A stretch of DNA of 64,000 nucleotides from Salibacterium qingdaonense. Its GTDB lineage: Bacteria > Bacillota > Bacilli > Bacillales > Marinococcaceae. Below the pieces are notes generated by a model. That model worked only from the letters and a program-made list of their open reading frames with translations. It was not told the DNA's origin and searched no databases. The DNA is taken from assembly GCF_900114715.1 (NCBI RefSeq), contig NZ_FOTY01000007.1, forward strand, positions 61,211 through 125,210, in the 5' to 3' direction. Below are positions 50,118-58,677 of this stretch, piece by piece; within the stretch, counting starts at the first letter, position 1, and each line of letters starts with the position of its first letter. Position numbers and translations under genes: made by a program.

Positions 50118-50525
50118 TTAGAATATCACGGCATCCAGTGAAAACGAACCGGCTCCAATGAAAGCAATGCCGATTCCGGCGGCAAGCAGCATCAGATTGT
50201 ATTCATAACCGCCCTCCGTTGACCAGAATCCATTCGGACCGTGAACTTTTATAATCGCTCCGATCATCGTCACGGCGATGATAATACCTGCTGCAGGCGT
50301 GAGCAGACCAAGAGCAAACAGCAGACCGCCCGCAAACTCAGCCAGTCCCGCCACAAGAGCCATCGTATAGCCCGGTTTGATGCCGATGGAATCAAAAAAA
50401 CCGCCGGTCGCTTTCAAACCATGACCTCCAAACCACCCGAACAGTTTCTGCGCCCCGTGGGCAGCAAAACTAAGTCCGATAACGAGCCGTATGATTAACA
50501 GCCCTGTACTTGCTAATAAAGACAT
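50118..50525 (-). CDS. catD: DoxX-family membrane protein CatD
   Basis: A 135-residue protein with four helices. The DoxX signature RLVIGLSFAAHGAQKLFGWFGG (split over helix 1 and loop) is near the N-terminus, and a PNGFWSTEGGYEYNL loop lies before helix 4. It is 19 nt upstream of catE and forms the catDE operon for thiol-reactive quinone stress. A 13-bp palindrome upstream, TTACTTTTAGTAA, is a good candidate YodB-type operator. Confidence 0.92.
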   Translation of the reverse strand: MSLLASTGLLIIRLVIGLSFAAHGAQKLFGWFGGHGLKATGGFFDSIGIKPGYTMALVAGLAEFAGGLLFALGLLTPAAGIIIAVTMIGAIIKVHGPNGFWSTEGGYEYNLMLLAAGIGIAFIGAGSFSLDAVIF

Positions 50526-50565
50526 ATGATTTCCTCCTTTTAAACAGTAACAAAAATATAACAGG

Positions 50566-50578
50566 TTACTTTTAGTAA
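50566..50578. promoter_or_regulatory. YodB-type operator before catD
   Basis: TTACTTTTAGTAA is a perfect dyad of the form TTACT-N3-AGTAA, close to the TACT-N6/7-AGTA sites of B. subtilis YodB/CatR. Confidence 0.7.
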
Positions 50579-50660
50579 GTCAATAAAAATAACCTTCCCT
50601 CCGCTTTTGCGCACAGCCGTGTAACAAGGTGCCTGTTATGCCGGGGCAGCGTTTTTCTTT

Positions 50661-50993
50661 TTATTCTTCTGCTTTTGTGTCTTCTTCCACCCAATTGTCC
50701 GCCCATTTCTGGACTTCCGCCAGTGCCGGGGTAATGTCTGCTCCCTTGTCCGTTAAGGAATAAAGAATACGCACCGGCTTTTCCGGCACGACATCCCGCT
50801 GGACCATATCCTTTTCTTCCATCTCTTTCAACCGTTCGGTCAGCATTTTTTTACTGATCTCGGGGATTTGTGCGGCGATTTCATTAAAGCGCATCGGCCC
50901 TTCCTCCAAAACACGGATAATCACACCGATCCAGCGCTTTCCCAAAAGCTGAAATGCTTCTTCAAATTTCGGGCATACTCTCATCGAAGCCAT
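50661..50993 (-). CDS. yodB: HxlR-family redox repressor, YodB/CatR-like
   Basis: A 110-residue winged-helix repressor of the HxlR/DUF24 family. The conserved redox-sensing Cys is Cys7 in VCPKFEEAF, followed by LLGKRWIGVIIRVL and KMLTERLKEME, which closely track B. subtilis YodB. Only one Cys is present, so sensing would be by intermolecular disulfide or S-alkylation by quinones. GGAGGTG precedes the ATG. It lies just upstream of catDE on the same strand, and TTACT/AGTAA-type dyads precede both units. Confidence 0.88.
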   Translation of the reverse strand: MASMRVCPKFEEAFQLLGKRWIGVIIRVLEEGPMRFNEIAAQIPEISKKMLTERLKEMEEKDMVQRDVVPEKPVRILYSLTDKGADITPALAEVQKWADNWVEEDTKAEE

Positions 50994-51034
50994 ATCGACA
51001 CCTCCCGTTTCCTGCTATTATAGTATATTCTATC

Positions 51035-51050
51035 GTTGACTAATAGTAAC
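51035..51050. promoter_or_regulatory. YodB-like operator before the repressor gene
   Basis: GTTGACTAATAGTAAC is an imperfect dyad (GACTA/TAGT core) like the site before catD, which suggests autoregulation. Confidence 0.5.
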
Positions 51051-51140
51051 GAAGCCTGGAGGGGAAACGTTATGGAAAATATTTCACCTTTAATGAGAAC
51101 TTCTGTTCCCTTATACTGAAGTAAGAAAGGAGGGGGAGCT

Positions 51141-51479
51141 GTGAAAGGAAATAAACTGACACCAGGCTCCAACCTGCGCTGGGAATCGTCACGGATGATT
51201 CTTCCGGAACACCGCGAGCAGTGGCTCAGGCATCAGCAGGAGCAGAAAAAAGCGAAAAAACCGGAGCTGGATCCGCAGCGGTGGGAGGAATTGGAATGGA
51301 TTCTTGCCGATGCGATGCGGGACAGCCGCTCTCTTCATTTCACGTTCTGGGAAAATGGGTTTTTTTATGACATCACGGGCACCTGTCATTTCATCAACCA
51401 CGAGCAGCAGCAGTTCCACATTCAGACAAAAGACGGAGTGAAATATTTGAAATTTGAGCATTTAGTTCATATTGAGTAG
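51141..51479 (+). CDS. YolD-like family protein
   Basis: A 112-residue protein. The opening NLRWESSRMILPEHREQWLR is the YolD signature. The C-terminal half forms a small SH3-like beta domain (FTFWENGFFYDITGTCHFI, then KYLKFEHLVHIE). YolD proteins are often paired with UvrX/DinB-type lesion bypass polymerases, but none is adjacent here. The start is GTG at 51141, with AGGAGGGGG upstream. Function unknown. Confidence 0.88.
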   Translation: MKGNKLTPGSNLRWESSRMILPEHREQWLRHQQEQKKAKKPELDPQRWEELEWILADAMRDSRSLHFTFWENGFFYDITGTCHFINHEQQQFHIQTKDGVKYLKFEHLVHIE

Positions 51480-51601
51480 TACTCAAAACAACGTACAATC
51501 TGTTATGATAGGTTTAAAAAGTGTAAATGAATAACATCAGGGGAATACTGCGCGCAGAGCAATCCCAAAGAAGAAAAACAACAGCGCCCGGACAGGCGGA
51601 C

Positions 51602-51637
51602 AAGACACTCATGTTGTTTGTGTCATGAGTGTCTTAT
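51602..51637. other. Perfect hairpin upstream of the glycosyltransferase gene
   Basis: AAGACACTCATG (51602-51613) pairs perfectly with CATGAGTGTCTT (51624-51635) around a 10-nt loop. There is no T run after it on the plus strand, so it may be a leader structure rather than a terminator. Confidence 0.6.
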
Positions 51638-51678
51638 TCGTGCAGAACGGCAGCCTAAGCGAAAGGGGGAACATGTCG

Positions 51679-52773
51679 ATGGCTGAAGATTTTAAAGGAA
51701 TATCCATCGTCATTCCCGCCTACAAACCGGATGAACAATTACTGGAACTTGTACGGAAATTAAACGGGGAATCTTTCGATGATATTATTATTGTAGATGA
51801 TGGAAGCGATGCCTCCTCCACATCCATCTTTGAAACACTGGAAAACACCACTGGCTGTACCGTGCTCCGGCACGAACAGAACGGCGGCAAAGGAAAAGCA
51901 CTGAAAACGGCGTTTTCCTACTACAGCACGTCATATCCGGATGGAATAGGTGTTATTACAGCGGATGCGGACGGTCAGCACCATCCTGACGACATCAAAA
52001 AAACGGCGGAAGCGCTGATAGAGCAGCCGGATGCCCTTGTTCTCGGCGTCCGCGATTTCTCAGGGGAGGATATTCCGCTCAGGAGCCGGTTTGGCAACGT
52101 GTTAACCAAAATGGTCGTGAAAGCCGCTTCCGGCATGAAACTGACCGATACCCAGACAGGACTCCGCGGCATTCCAACATCCTTTGCCGAAGAACTGCAC
52201 AGCATCAAAGGAGACGGCTATGAATTCGAAATGAGAATGATTCTGGCCTGCCGCACCTATAAACGGAGCATCACAGAAGTAACTATTGAAACCATTTATA
52301 TGAATGACAATGAGTCCTCCCATTTTCATCCGATACTGGACTCCATCAAAATCTATTATGTCTTTTTACGTTTTCTCTTTTCTTCTCTTGCCTCCTTTGT
52401 CGTGGACGTTTCACTGTTTGCCGTATTTTCGACGGTATTCAAAGCCCTGATGCCGATGGGATTCATTATTCTGGCAACGGTGCTGGCGAGGGTGCTTTCC
52501 TCGCTGTTCAATTACTTCATGAACCGGCATGTCGTGTTCAGATCAAATCAGTACCCCGCCCGCACGATGATAAAGTATTACACTCTTGCCGCTGTGCAGA
52601 TGGGCGCTTCCGCCGGCGGCGTGTACATGCTGTACCATACAGCCGGCGGGCATGAAGTCCCTATTAAAATCGCGGTCGATTCCCTCTTGTTTTTACTCAG
52701 CTTTTACATTCAGCGGAACTGGGTATTTAAAAGAGAAGCTTCTTACATCGGCAGAGAGGTGAACCACTATTAA
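51679..52773 (+). CDS. GT2 polyprenyl-phosphate glycosyltransferase fused to GtrA
   Basis: A 364-residue fusion. Residues about 8-230 are a family 2 glycosyltransferase of the DPM1/bactoprenol type, with VIPAYKPDEQL, the DDGSD box and a TADADGQHHPDD metal site. Residues about 235-350 are a GtrA domain with four helices (FLRFLFSSLASFVVDVSLF, NYFMNRHVVFRS, and a last helix ending near NWVFKR). The first part would charge undecaprenyl phosphate with a sugar, and GtrA would flip it outward. The start is ATG at 51673 or 51679. The latter has 8 nt to GGGGGA. Four bases upstream of the next gene's region is an intact stop, so the genes are adjacent and co-transcribed. Confidence 0.88.
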   Translation: MAEDFKGISIVIPAYKPDEQLLELVRKLNGESFDDIIIVDDGSDASSTSIFETLENTTGCTVLRHEQNGGKGKALKTAFSYYSTSYPDGIGVITADADGQHHPDDIKKTAEALIEQPDALVLGVRDFSGEDIPLRSRFGNVLTKMVVKAASGMKLTDTQTGLRGIPTSFAEELHSIKGDGYEFEMRMILACRTYKRSITEVTIETIYMNDNESSHFHPILDSIKIYYVFLRFLFSSLASFVVDVSLFAVFSTVFKALMPMGFIILATVLARVLSSLFNYFMNRHVVFRSNQYPARTMIKYYTLAAVQMGASAGGVYMLYHTAGGHEVPIKIAVDSLLFLLSFYIQRNWVFKREASYIGREVNHY

Positions 52774-52783
52774 CGTCTTAATC

Positions 52784-54613
52784 ATGTTGCTCTTGGTATC
52801 GTTATCGTTTGCGGGTTACGCTGCGGTGTTATACACGAAATACCGTATTGCGCCGGCCGTCATCCCGCTGGTTCTGTTTACGGGAACGATTCTTATCCTG
52901 TTTCTAGGCGGAGTGCTGAACATCCTCACCGAGGCAACGTATGTGCTGTTTGGAATCGGGCTGCTCGCTTTCTGCCGGGCTGTCTATCTTTTCTTCCGGG
53001 ACCGCAGCCTGTTTTCCGGTATACTGAGCCCGGGAGCTGTATTTTTTGCAGCAGGTTCTGCCTTTTTCATTCTGATGCTTCAGGATGAAATTTTTCTGCA
53101 TTATGACAACTTCAGCCACTGGGGCTTGATTGTGAAAGAACTGTTTCAGTCAGGCAGCCTTCCCGGTGAATCCTCCATCATTACATATACCACGTATCCA
53201 CCGGGATCGGCTCTGTTTGCCTACTATATCGTGTCATTCACCGGCTTTTCAGAAAGCATGGCCCTGATCGCCCAAGCGATTCTGATTACCGGGGCACTTA
53301 CGCCATTGTTTCTTTTCTGCACCTGGAAAAAACCGGTCCACGCAGCGGCGGCATTGTTCATTCCGGCTGTTCTGCTGATGGTGAACAGTTCCAGCATTTT
53401 CAGTCTGCTTGTCGATCCACTGCTCGGCTATATAGCCGCAGCAGCGGTCGTCACCGCCTATTATTACCGGAATGACTGGAAAACGATGGGTGTGCTGCTG
53501 TTCCCGATGCTGTCCGCGCTTGTTCTTATTAAGGACAGCGGCAAAATCTTTCTCGCGTTTACCGTTTTATGGATGATTGCGTTGTTGATACGATACCTCT
53601 GGAAATATGGAAGAGGATGGAAAGAAACATGTCATTCCATGATTTGGAGTGTCGGCTGGACCATTTTGTTTCCGCTCGTTTTCAATCTGTTATGGTCCCG
53701 CTATATTGAACAAGCCTACAATACGTCAGAGTATGAAGACAGTAAATTCGCAATTACGGAAGAAACCCTTACCGATATCGACAAATCCCCGGAGTTCATC
53801 GATAATCTGCTTCCGATGGTCGTGAACGCGGGGCTGGATTTCTCCTCCCCTCTTGTACAGGGAATGGTGCTGGCTGATATCGCCGTTCTTTTGACTGTTG
53901 TCATCGTGAAGATTAAAGCGGGCCGGATACCGCTCTCTCTTCTGTATACGGCGCTCACTGCCAATATCTTTTATGTTATTTATATTGCGCTTCTTTATCT
54001 CATGTACCTCTATTTGATGCCCGAGGTGGAAGCGGAATACCTGGCGGGTTTTGACAGGTATCAGTCGTCGGTTGTTATTTTCTCCACCGGCATCATGATG
54101 GTCTTTACGATACGGACCTGGATGGAGCAGGCGGGTGAGTCTTTTTGGAACTGGATTACGGCTTCAGCCGCTGTACTCGCAGGTCTTCTCGTATTTATTC
54201 CTTACACAGGGGAAATACAGGCCTTTTTCCATCAGGAAAATTCAGAGGCCGCTCCGAGGAAGGCTGCGTCTTCGCTGTTAACTGATTTAAGGCAGGAAGA
54301 ACCTATATCGGAAAACACACGCCTCACCATCATTAACGACCTCGGTGAATCCGACCGCGGTTTCCTGCGGCACTTGATGCGCTATGAACGGATGACAGCC
54401 AGTACTTTCGTTCATACACAGTGTTCAACCGGTGAACACCAGGAACAGCTGACAACCGATACCGAGAAGTCCGGCTACCTCATGGTGATCCAGATTACCT
54501 CCGAGATGCAGGAATGCCTTGATGAAGCCAGCGATGTAGAAGTTGATGATCCCGGACTGTACCGGATTGAAGAAGGAACCATTACATCCACCATCCAAAC
54601 AGAAGACGGCTGA
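52784..54613 (+). CDS. Large polytopic membrane protein, probable GT-C glycosyltransferase
   Basis: A 609-residue protein with about 11-13 membrane helices to residue about 480 and a soluble C-terminal domain. The first large outside loop holds DEIFLHYDNFSHWG near residues 104-117, an acidic catalytic-type motif seen in GT-C enzymes that use lipid-linked sugars. It follows the GT2-GtrA fusion by 10 nt, so it could transfer the flipped sugar to a wall polymer or protein. The start is uncertain. ATG 52784 is far from the GAGGTG site at 52755, and an ATT at 52769 has the proper spacing. Family not certain. Confidence 0.7.
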   Translation: MLLLVSLSFAGYAAVLYTKYRIAPAVIPLVLFTGTILILFLGGVLNILTEATYVLFGIGLLAFCRAVYLFFRDRSLFSGILSPGAVFFAAGSAFFILMLQDEIFLHYDNFSHWGLIVKELFQSGSLPGESSIITYTTYPPGSALFAYYIVSFTGFSESMALIAQAILITGALTPLFLFCTWKKPVHAAAALFIPAVLLMVNSSSIFSLLVDPLLGYIAAAAVVTAYYYRNDWKTMGVLLFPMLSALVLIKDSGKIFLAFTVLWMIALLIRYLWKYGRGWKETCHSMIWSVGWTILFPLVFNLLWSRYIEQAYNTSEYEDSKFAITEETLTDIDKSPEFIDNLLPMVVNAGLDFSSPLVQGMVLADIAVLLTVVIVKIKAGRIPLSLLYTALTANIFYVIYIALLYLMYLYLMPEVEAEYLAGFDRYQSSVVIFSTGIMMVFTIRTWMEQAGESFWNWITASAAVLAGLLVFIPYTGEIQAFFHQENSEAAPRKAASSLLTDLRQEEPISENTRLTIINDLGESDRGFLRHLMRYERMTASTFVHTQCSTGEHQEQLTTDTEKSGYLMVIQITSEMQECLDEASDVEVDDPGLYRIEEGTITSTIQTEDG

Positions 54614-54713
54614 TGCAGCCGTCTTCTTTCTTTTGGGTTATGAGGATCGGCGGAATACAGGAGGAAATCGGTGTTTTCAGGTTTTCACCGGCGAATGGAC
54701 AGAGCTTTAGCCT

Positions 54714-55382
54714 TTACCTGCGAAGATACATGTTGGAGAAATCAATGTCCCGCTCTACATCAATCGGTCGTCCTTCACTATCTGTTACCGAGAATCCATC
54801 CATGATCTCCCCGCCGTCGTTTTCCTCCGAATCACTGCCGAACAGTCCATCGTAAGCTTCTGCCGGGGGATACATATTCTGCGGCGAATCCGACGTACCA
54901 TAAAATGCCGTCTGATCCCAAGTTTGCTCGGCATCGAAACGTCCGTTTTCTATTTCCTCCATCTTCATGCCAGTGAATCCGCCCTTCCCGGGAATCAGTC
55001 TTTCTTCTTCCACCGGGCGGTATTCCTGTGCCATTTCTTCATTGGCATGCTGCACGCATCGCAGCGCCGTTGGTTCAGCTTCAAGCCGTTCAAACGGAAT
55101 GTCTCTTCCACACGTTTCACACGTTCCATATGTCCCGTCGTCGATCGCCTTCAGTGCTTTTTTTACGCGAAGCATGCTGCGTTCTTCATGATCTTCCAGT
55201 GCCATATCTTTTTCCCGTTCATACAACCCTGTGGCTTGATCAGCAGGATGGTTGTCATAGTTGGAAAGTTCCCCCACTGTCTCCTGCGCAAAAGCCGTTT
55301 CCTGTTTTCCGTGTCCTGAATGCTGCTGCAATTCTTCCAGCAGCTGCCTGCGCATTTTTTGAAAAAATTCACTTGTTTTCAC
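54714..55382 (-). CDS. yteA: YteA-family TraR/DksA zinc-finger sporulation protein
   Basis: A 222-residue protein. The N-terminal half is a coiled-coil-like helix (about 1-85) followed by the DksA/TraR zinc finger CETCGRDIPFERLEAEPTALRC (two cysteine pairs, last position His in CVQH). YteA in B. subtilis is a SigK-dependent sporulation protein of this type. The C-terminal 100 residues are acidic and variable. DksA-type proteins can act in the RNA polymerase secondary channel, but YteA function is not known. Confidence 0.9.
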   Translation of the reverse strand: MKTSEFFQKMRRQLLEELQQHSGHGKQETAFAQETVGELSNYDNHPADQATGLYEREKDMALEDHEERSMLRVKKALKAIDDGTYGTCETCGRDIPFERLEAEPTALRCVQHANEEMAQEYRPVEEERLIPGKGGFTGMKMEEIENGRFDAEQTWDQTAFYGTSDSPQNMYPPAEAYDGLFGSDSEENDGGEIMDGFSVTDSEGRPIDVERDIDFSNMYLRR

Positions 55383-55560
55383 ATGCCTCTTCCTTTCTGC
55401 CTTTTCCCCTAGTCTGTACGGATTGGCGCGTTTTGTTGTATCACAGTTTCTGGTATGACCTGAAGCTGTGCTGAAAGGAGAGTGGACATCTGCGTCGTCC
55501 GGCCTTTATTGTTTAAAGAGAAGGTAATACGGTCAAAAACTGGTATAAGGAGCAGATTGG

Positions 55561-56550
55561 ATGAAAACCATAACCGTACGTGATGTCTGGATCGCAAGAA
55601 ACCGGATACGGCAGACGCTTCCTCCCACTCCGCTGATCCCTTCCGCTGTTCTATCTGAAAAAACAGGGGTGCCGGTCTATCTGAAACTGGAACAGATGCA
55701 GCCAACCGGAGCATTCAAACTGCGGGGAGCTGTGAATATGATCACCTCGCTGCCCCCGGAGGAAAAAAAGCGGGGTGTTGTTACTTTTTCAACAGGAAAC
55801 CACGGGTTTGCGACGGCTTACGCTGCTGCACAGGCAGGTATGAAGGCAGTGGTCTGTGTCTCAAGCCACGTGCCCGAAACAAAAATCCATGCGCTGGAAG
55901 CTGTCGGTGCGGAACTTCATATAGAAGGAGAAAGTCAGGACGAAGCAGCGAAAGTGTGTGCACGACTGCAGGAGGAAAAAGGGTACGTACTGATTCCCCC
56001 ATTTGATCACCCGGCCATTATTGCCGGTCAGGGCACGATCGGGCTGGAGATTCTGGAAGAACTGCCGCAAGTACAGACTGTCGCTGCCGGCTTATCAGGC
56101 GGAGGACTTCTTTCAGGAATCGGACTTGTAATGAAAGAAACCGACCCCGCTGTACAGGTGGCCGGATTGTCCGTCAAAAAAGGAGCCGCCATGGATGACA
56201 GCATTCAGGCGGGCAGACCGGTAGCATCGCCGGAACATCCAACACACGCCGACAGCCTGCTCGGCGGCATTGGATCAGCCAATCGTTATACAATGCCTCT
56301 CATTACACAGTATGTGGACGAACGAATCCGCTTATCGGAAGAATCGATTGCCCGCGGTATGGCCTTTTTATATGAAACGCACCGCTTTGTAGTGGAGGGA
56401 GCGGCGGCTGTTGGTGTCAGCGCCCTTCTGGATGGGACCGTGAAACCAACAGGACCGGCTGTCGCTGTCGTCACGGGTAATAACGTAGGAATTCAGGAGC
56501 ACCGGCAGGCTGTCCTGCCCTGGCTCTCCAATCAGCAGGATGCACCATAA
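55561..56550 (+). CDS. PLP-dependent threonine/serine dehydratase-like enzyme
   Basis: A 329-residue fold-type II enzyme. The PLP lysine is in QPTGAFKLRGA (about residue 53), the Asn loop is STGNHGFATAY (about 81-91) and the phosphate loop SGGGLLSG (about 181-188). It lacks the C-terminal ACT-like domain of biosynthetic IlvA, so it is a catabolic type. The same architecture is found in EutB, the dehydratase of hydroxyectoine breakdown, which would suit a halophile, but no other ectoine genes are adjacent. GGAG lies 7 nt before the ATG. Confidence 0.85.
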   Translation: MKTITVRDVWIARNRIRQTLPPTPLIPSAVLSEKTGVPVYLKLEQMQPTGAFKLRGAVNMITSLPPEEKKRGVVTFSTGNHGFATAYAAAQAGMKAVVCVSSHVPETKIHALEAVGAELHIEGESQDEAAKVCARLQEEKGYVLIPPFDHPAIIAGQGTIGLEILEELPQVQTVAAGLSGGGLLSGIGLVMKETDPAVQVAGLSVKKGAAMDDSIQAGRPVASPEHPTHADSLLGGIGSANRYTMPLITQYVDERIRLSEESIARGMAFLYETHRFVVEGAAAVGVSALLDGTVKPTGPAVAVVTGNNVGIQEHRQAVLPWLSNQQDAP

Positions 56551-56900
56551 AGACACGGCAGGAGTTATGGACACTCTGCGGCTGAAAGTGTCTGTAACCC
56601 TGAAGTAGTGGACACTTTTCCGAGCAAAATGTCCGGTAAAAATTTTTTGCGGACATTTTGCAGCGTTTCACACGCAGAAATGGGTGTAAAACCCGGATAC
56701 TGGACATTTTACCGTTCCGTTTGTCTCTAACCTCCACATCCCCCGCCCGGCAGCATGTAAACCGCAGACACACTCTGCCGGTTCCTTTTTCACCCAGCGA
56801 ACCAAAAACGGGGCCTGGCCCCCGGGTGATCTGCACACTGCGGGCCGCTGCCGGAAATGGCGGAGGTAAGTACCGCACGACGGACTGCACCACAACCACA
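56551..56900. repeat. Intergenic palindromic elements with GTGTCC cores, cluster 2
   Basis: No gene. GTTATGGACACT (56564-56575) is inverted against AGTGTCTGTAAC (56587-56598). GCAAAATGTCCG (56624-56635) pairs perfectly with CGGACATTTTGC (56650-56661). A further TGGACATTTTACC lies at 56701-56713. The pattern matches clusters at 26534 and 59462. Confidence 0.6.
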
Positions 56901-56939
56901 AAAAACCCGGACGCTGCGGTCTCAAACCGTCGTCCGGGT
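56901..56939 (-). terminator. Terminator of the osmC gene
   Basis: ACCCGGACG (56905-56913) pairs with CGTCCGGGT (56931-56939). On the minus strand it is followed by a T run. Confidence 0.88.
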
Positions 56940-56958
56940 CGTGATACATATTAATCTT

Positions 56959-57399
56959 CTATGCTTTTTCCCAGCTGGTATTCAGTTCTACACCCGCTGC
57001 CTGAAGTGTGGTGAATACTGGGCAGCGCTCATCGGTGAGACGTTTAAGTTCCTGAATCCTTTCATCGGACTCGCTCGTTTTCACTTTGGCGTGAAGAGTT
57101 ACGGTCTGAAAATACGGGCGCACTCCTTCTACTCCCTGCATACCGCGGGGATCGATCTCGCCGGAAATATCAAAGGAAATTCCCTGAAGATCGAAATCCA
57201 GCTCTTTTGCGGCAAAATTGGCGACGACATTCTCGCAGCCGGCAAGAGACCCGAGCATGGTCGTTAAAGGATCCGGGGCACTATCATTTCCGCCCAGACT
57301 CCGGGGTTCATCAATCTCGATGCGGTGCGCTCCTGATTCTGCCACGGTTCTCATGTTTTCCGATTCTCCGGTAATATGAAAATTCATGTGTTGAGCCAT
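56959..57399 (-). CDS. OsmC family peroxiredoxin-like protein
   Basis: A 146-residue OsmC/YhfA-type protein that reduces organic hydroperoxides or holds related thiol chemistry. The two active-site cysteines are Cys55 in LAGCENVV and Cys126 in ERCPVF, with normal spacing. No signal peptide. It lies 16 nt upstream of the flavoprotein gene's stop, so the order of transcription is flavoprotein first, then osmC. The two may form a redox unit. Confidence 0.9.
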   Translation of the reverse strand: MAQHMNFHITGESENMRTVAESGAHRIEIDEPRSLGGNDSAPDPLTTMLGSLAGCENVVANFAAKELDFDLQGISFDISGEIDPRGMQGVEGVRPYFQTVTLHAKVKTSESDERIQELKRLTDERCPVFTTLQAAGVELNTSWEKA

Positions 57400-57415
57400 G
57401 CTTTTTTCCTCCTTT

Positions 57416-58507
57416 TCAGGAACTGTATTCTTTCATAATATGCTTATCCAGCTTCTTCTTTTCTTTCCAGGCGTGTTTATTTATCGCCGCCCTGCTGCCG
57501 CGTCGGTACAGACCTGTCCCACTTCCCAGATTCAGTATCATCGCTTCCTTCTTCGGCGGCTTAAATGTTTTCAGTTTCGTTTTGCCGCGCAGCATGCGAT
57601 TGAGGTTTTCTTCCAGCACTTGTGCCTCCTGCGACGCCGTCATACTGCCTTTTGACACATCCGGTTCCTGCTGCAGCACCGTTGCGGCCCCAGTGCCGAA
57701 CACGTGCGGATAACCGACTGTCTGCAGCGTGGAAGAAAGAAGCAGAAAGCCTTTGTCGTCCACCGGCAGATCAGCATAGTCAAATATGAGCGGCGGCTCC
57801 GCGCCATCCAGCCAGAGCATCTGACCGTATGGGAGAACTTTGCTTCCGGCGTAAATGACGTCTCCATCCATCCGCTCGACCGGCATATTCTCATACACAA
57901 GCAGGCCCCGGGCATCAAGAAGATCTCTTACATTTTCCCGTACTTCCTTTTTCTCTTCCGGAAGGACAGGTCCGCTCGTGACCAGGGTCACCGGTGTCTT
58001 CTTCCTGTTCGCCTGACGCCATGCCTGCAGCGAAAGAGCAAGCTCCACTCCAAAAGCAACGCCGCCGGCAATAACAGGATATTCCGTGTGCTGCATGCTC
58101 GCCGTTGTCATCGGTATTTCTTCATGTGGATTTATAAACAAAGCATGCTCGCGTACCCCTGGAATGGATCCCGTTTCCTGCCGCATTCCCATTCCAACAG
58201 AAATAAGGTCAAACGAAACAGACCTGCCGCTTTCGGTTAATACCGTTTTTCTATTTTGATCCACTGCAGTTACTTTCTCTTCCAGAAAACGGCCGCCGTT
58301 TCTTTGACAGAAATCCGCCAAGTCGACACGGATGTCTTCCAGACTGTACCGGCCTTCCATGTACGGCCCCATCATTTCCGGAAAATATTTGTAGCGTGAA
58401 GGTGAAATCAATGTCCATTCCGTATCGCCCGGGGCGTGCTTTCTCCAATTTTTCAGAACGGAAAGGTTGGCATATCCCGCTCCCACAAACAAGACTTGGT
58501 TACTCAC
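57416..58507 (-). CDS. FAD-dependent NAD(P)H oxidoreductase (NDH-2/SQR-like)
   Basis: A 363-residue flavoprotein of the pyridine nucleotide-disulfide oxidoreductase fold. The FAD-binding GAGYANLSVL motif is at residues 8-17, and a second nucleotide loop VIAGGVAFGVELAL is near 146-159. The C-terminal GTGAA motif with Ala-Thr-rich helix is near 270. It lacks the CxxC redox pair, like NDH-2 and sulfide:quinone reductases. Membrane association would be through a C-terminal basic helix (KKKLDKHIMKEY). Electron acceptor unknown. Confidence 0.8.
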   Translation of the reverse strand: MSNQVLFVGAGYANLSVLKNWRKHAPGDTEWTLISPSRYKYFPEMMGPYMEGRYSLEDIRVDLADFCQRNGGRFLEEKVTAVDQNRKTVLTESGRSVSFDLISVGMGMRQETGSIPGVREHALFINPHEEIPMTTASMQHTEYPVIAGGVAFGVELALSLQAWRQANRKKTPVTLVTSGPVLPEEKKEVRENVRDLLDARGLLVYENMPVERMDGDVIYAGSKVLPYGQMLWLDGAEPPLIFDYADLPVDDKGFLLLSSTLQTVGYPHVFGTGAATVLQQEPDVSKGSMTASQEAQVLEENLNRMLRGKTKLKTFKPPKKEAMILNLGSGTGLYRRGSRAAINKHAWKEKKKLDKHIMKEYSS

Positions 58508-58650
58508 TATGTGCTCCTCCTTTTTTAGTCAAAATCACAGGGAGAAAAAGAGCCCTGCAAATGTAAGTATCTACTGTCTATCTTCCTCTTTTCGACAGCT
58601 TACAAACATACACCTGCCCGGTGATCAGCAAGGAGCTGTGCGCGCAGCCT

Positions 58651-58677
58651 AAAAAAAGGGCCTCCGTATCAGGAGGC
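58651..58677 (-). terminator. Terminator overlapping the sortase stop codon
   Basis: GCCTCC and GGAGGC form a 6-bp stem. On the minus strand it is followed by CC and seven T. The right arm includes the last codons of the sortase gene. Confidence 0.75.
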
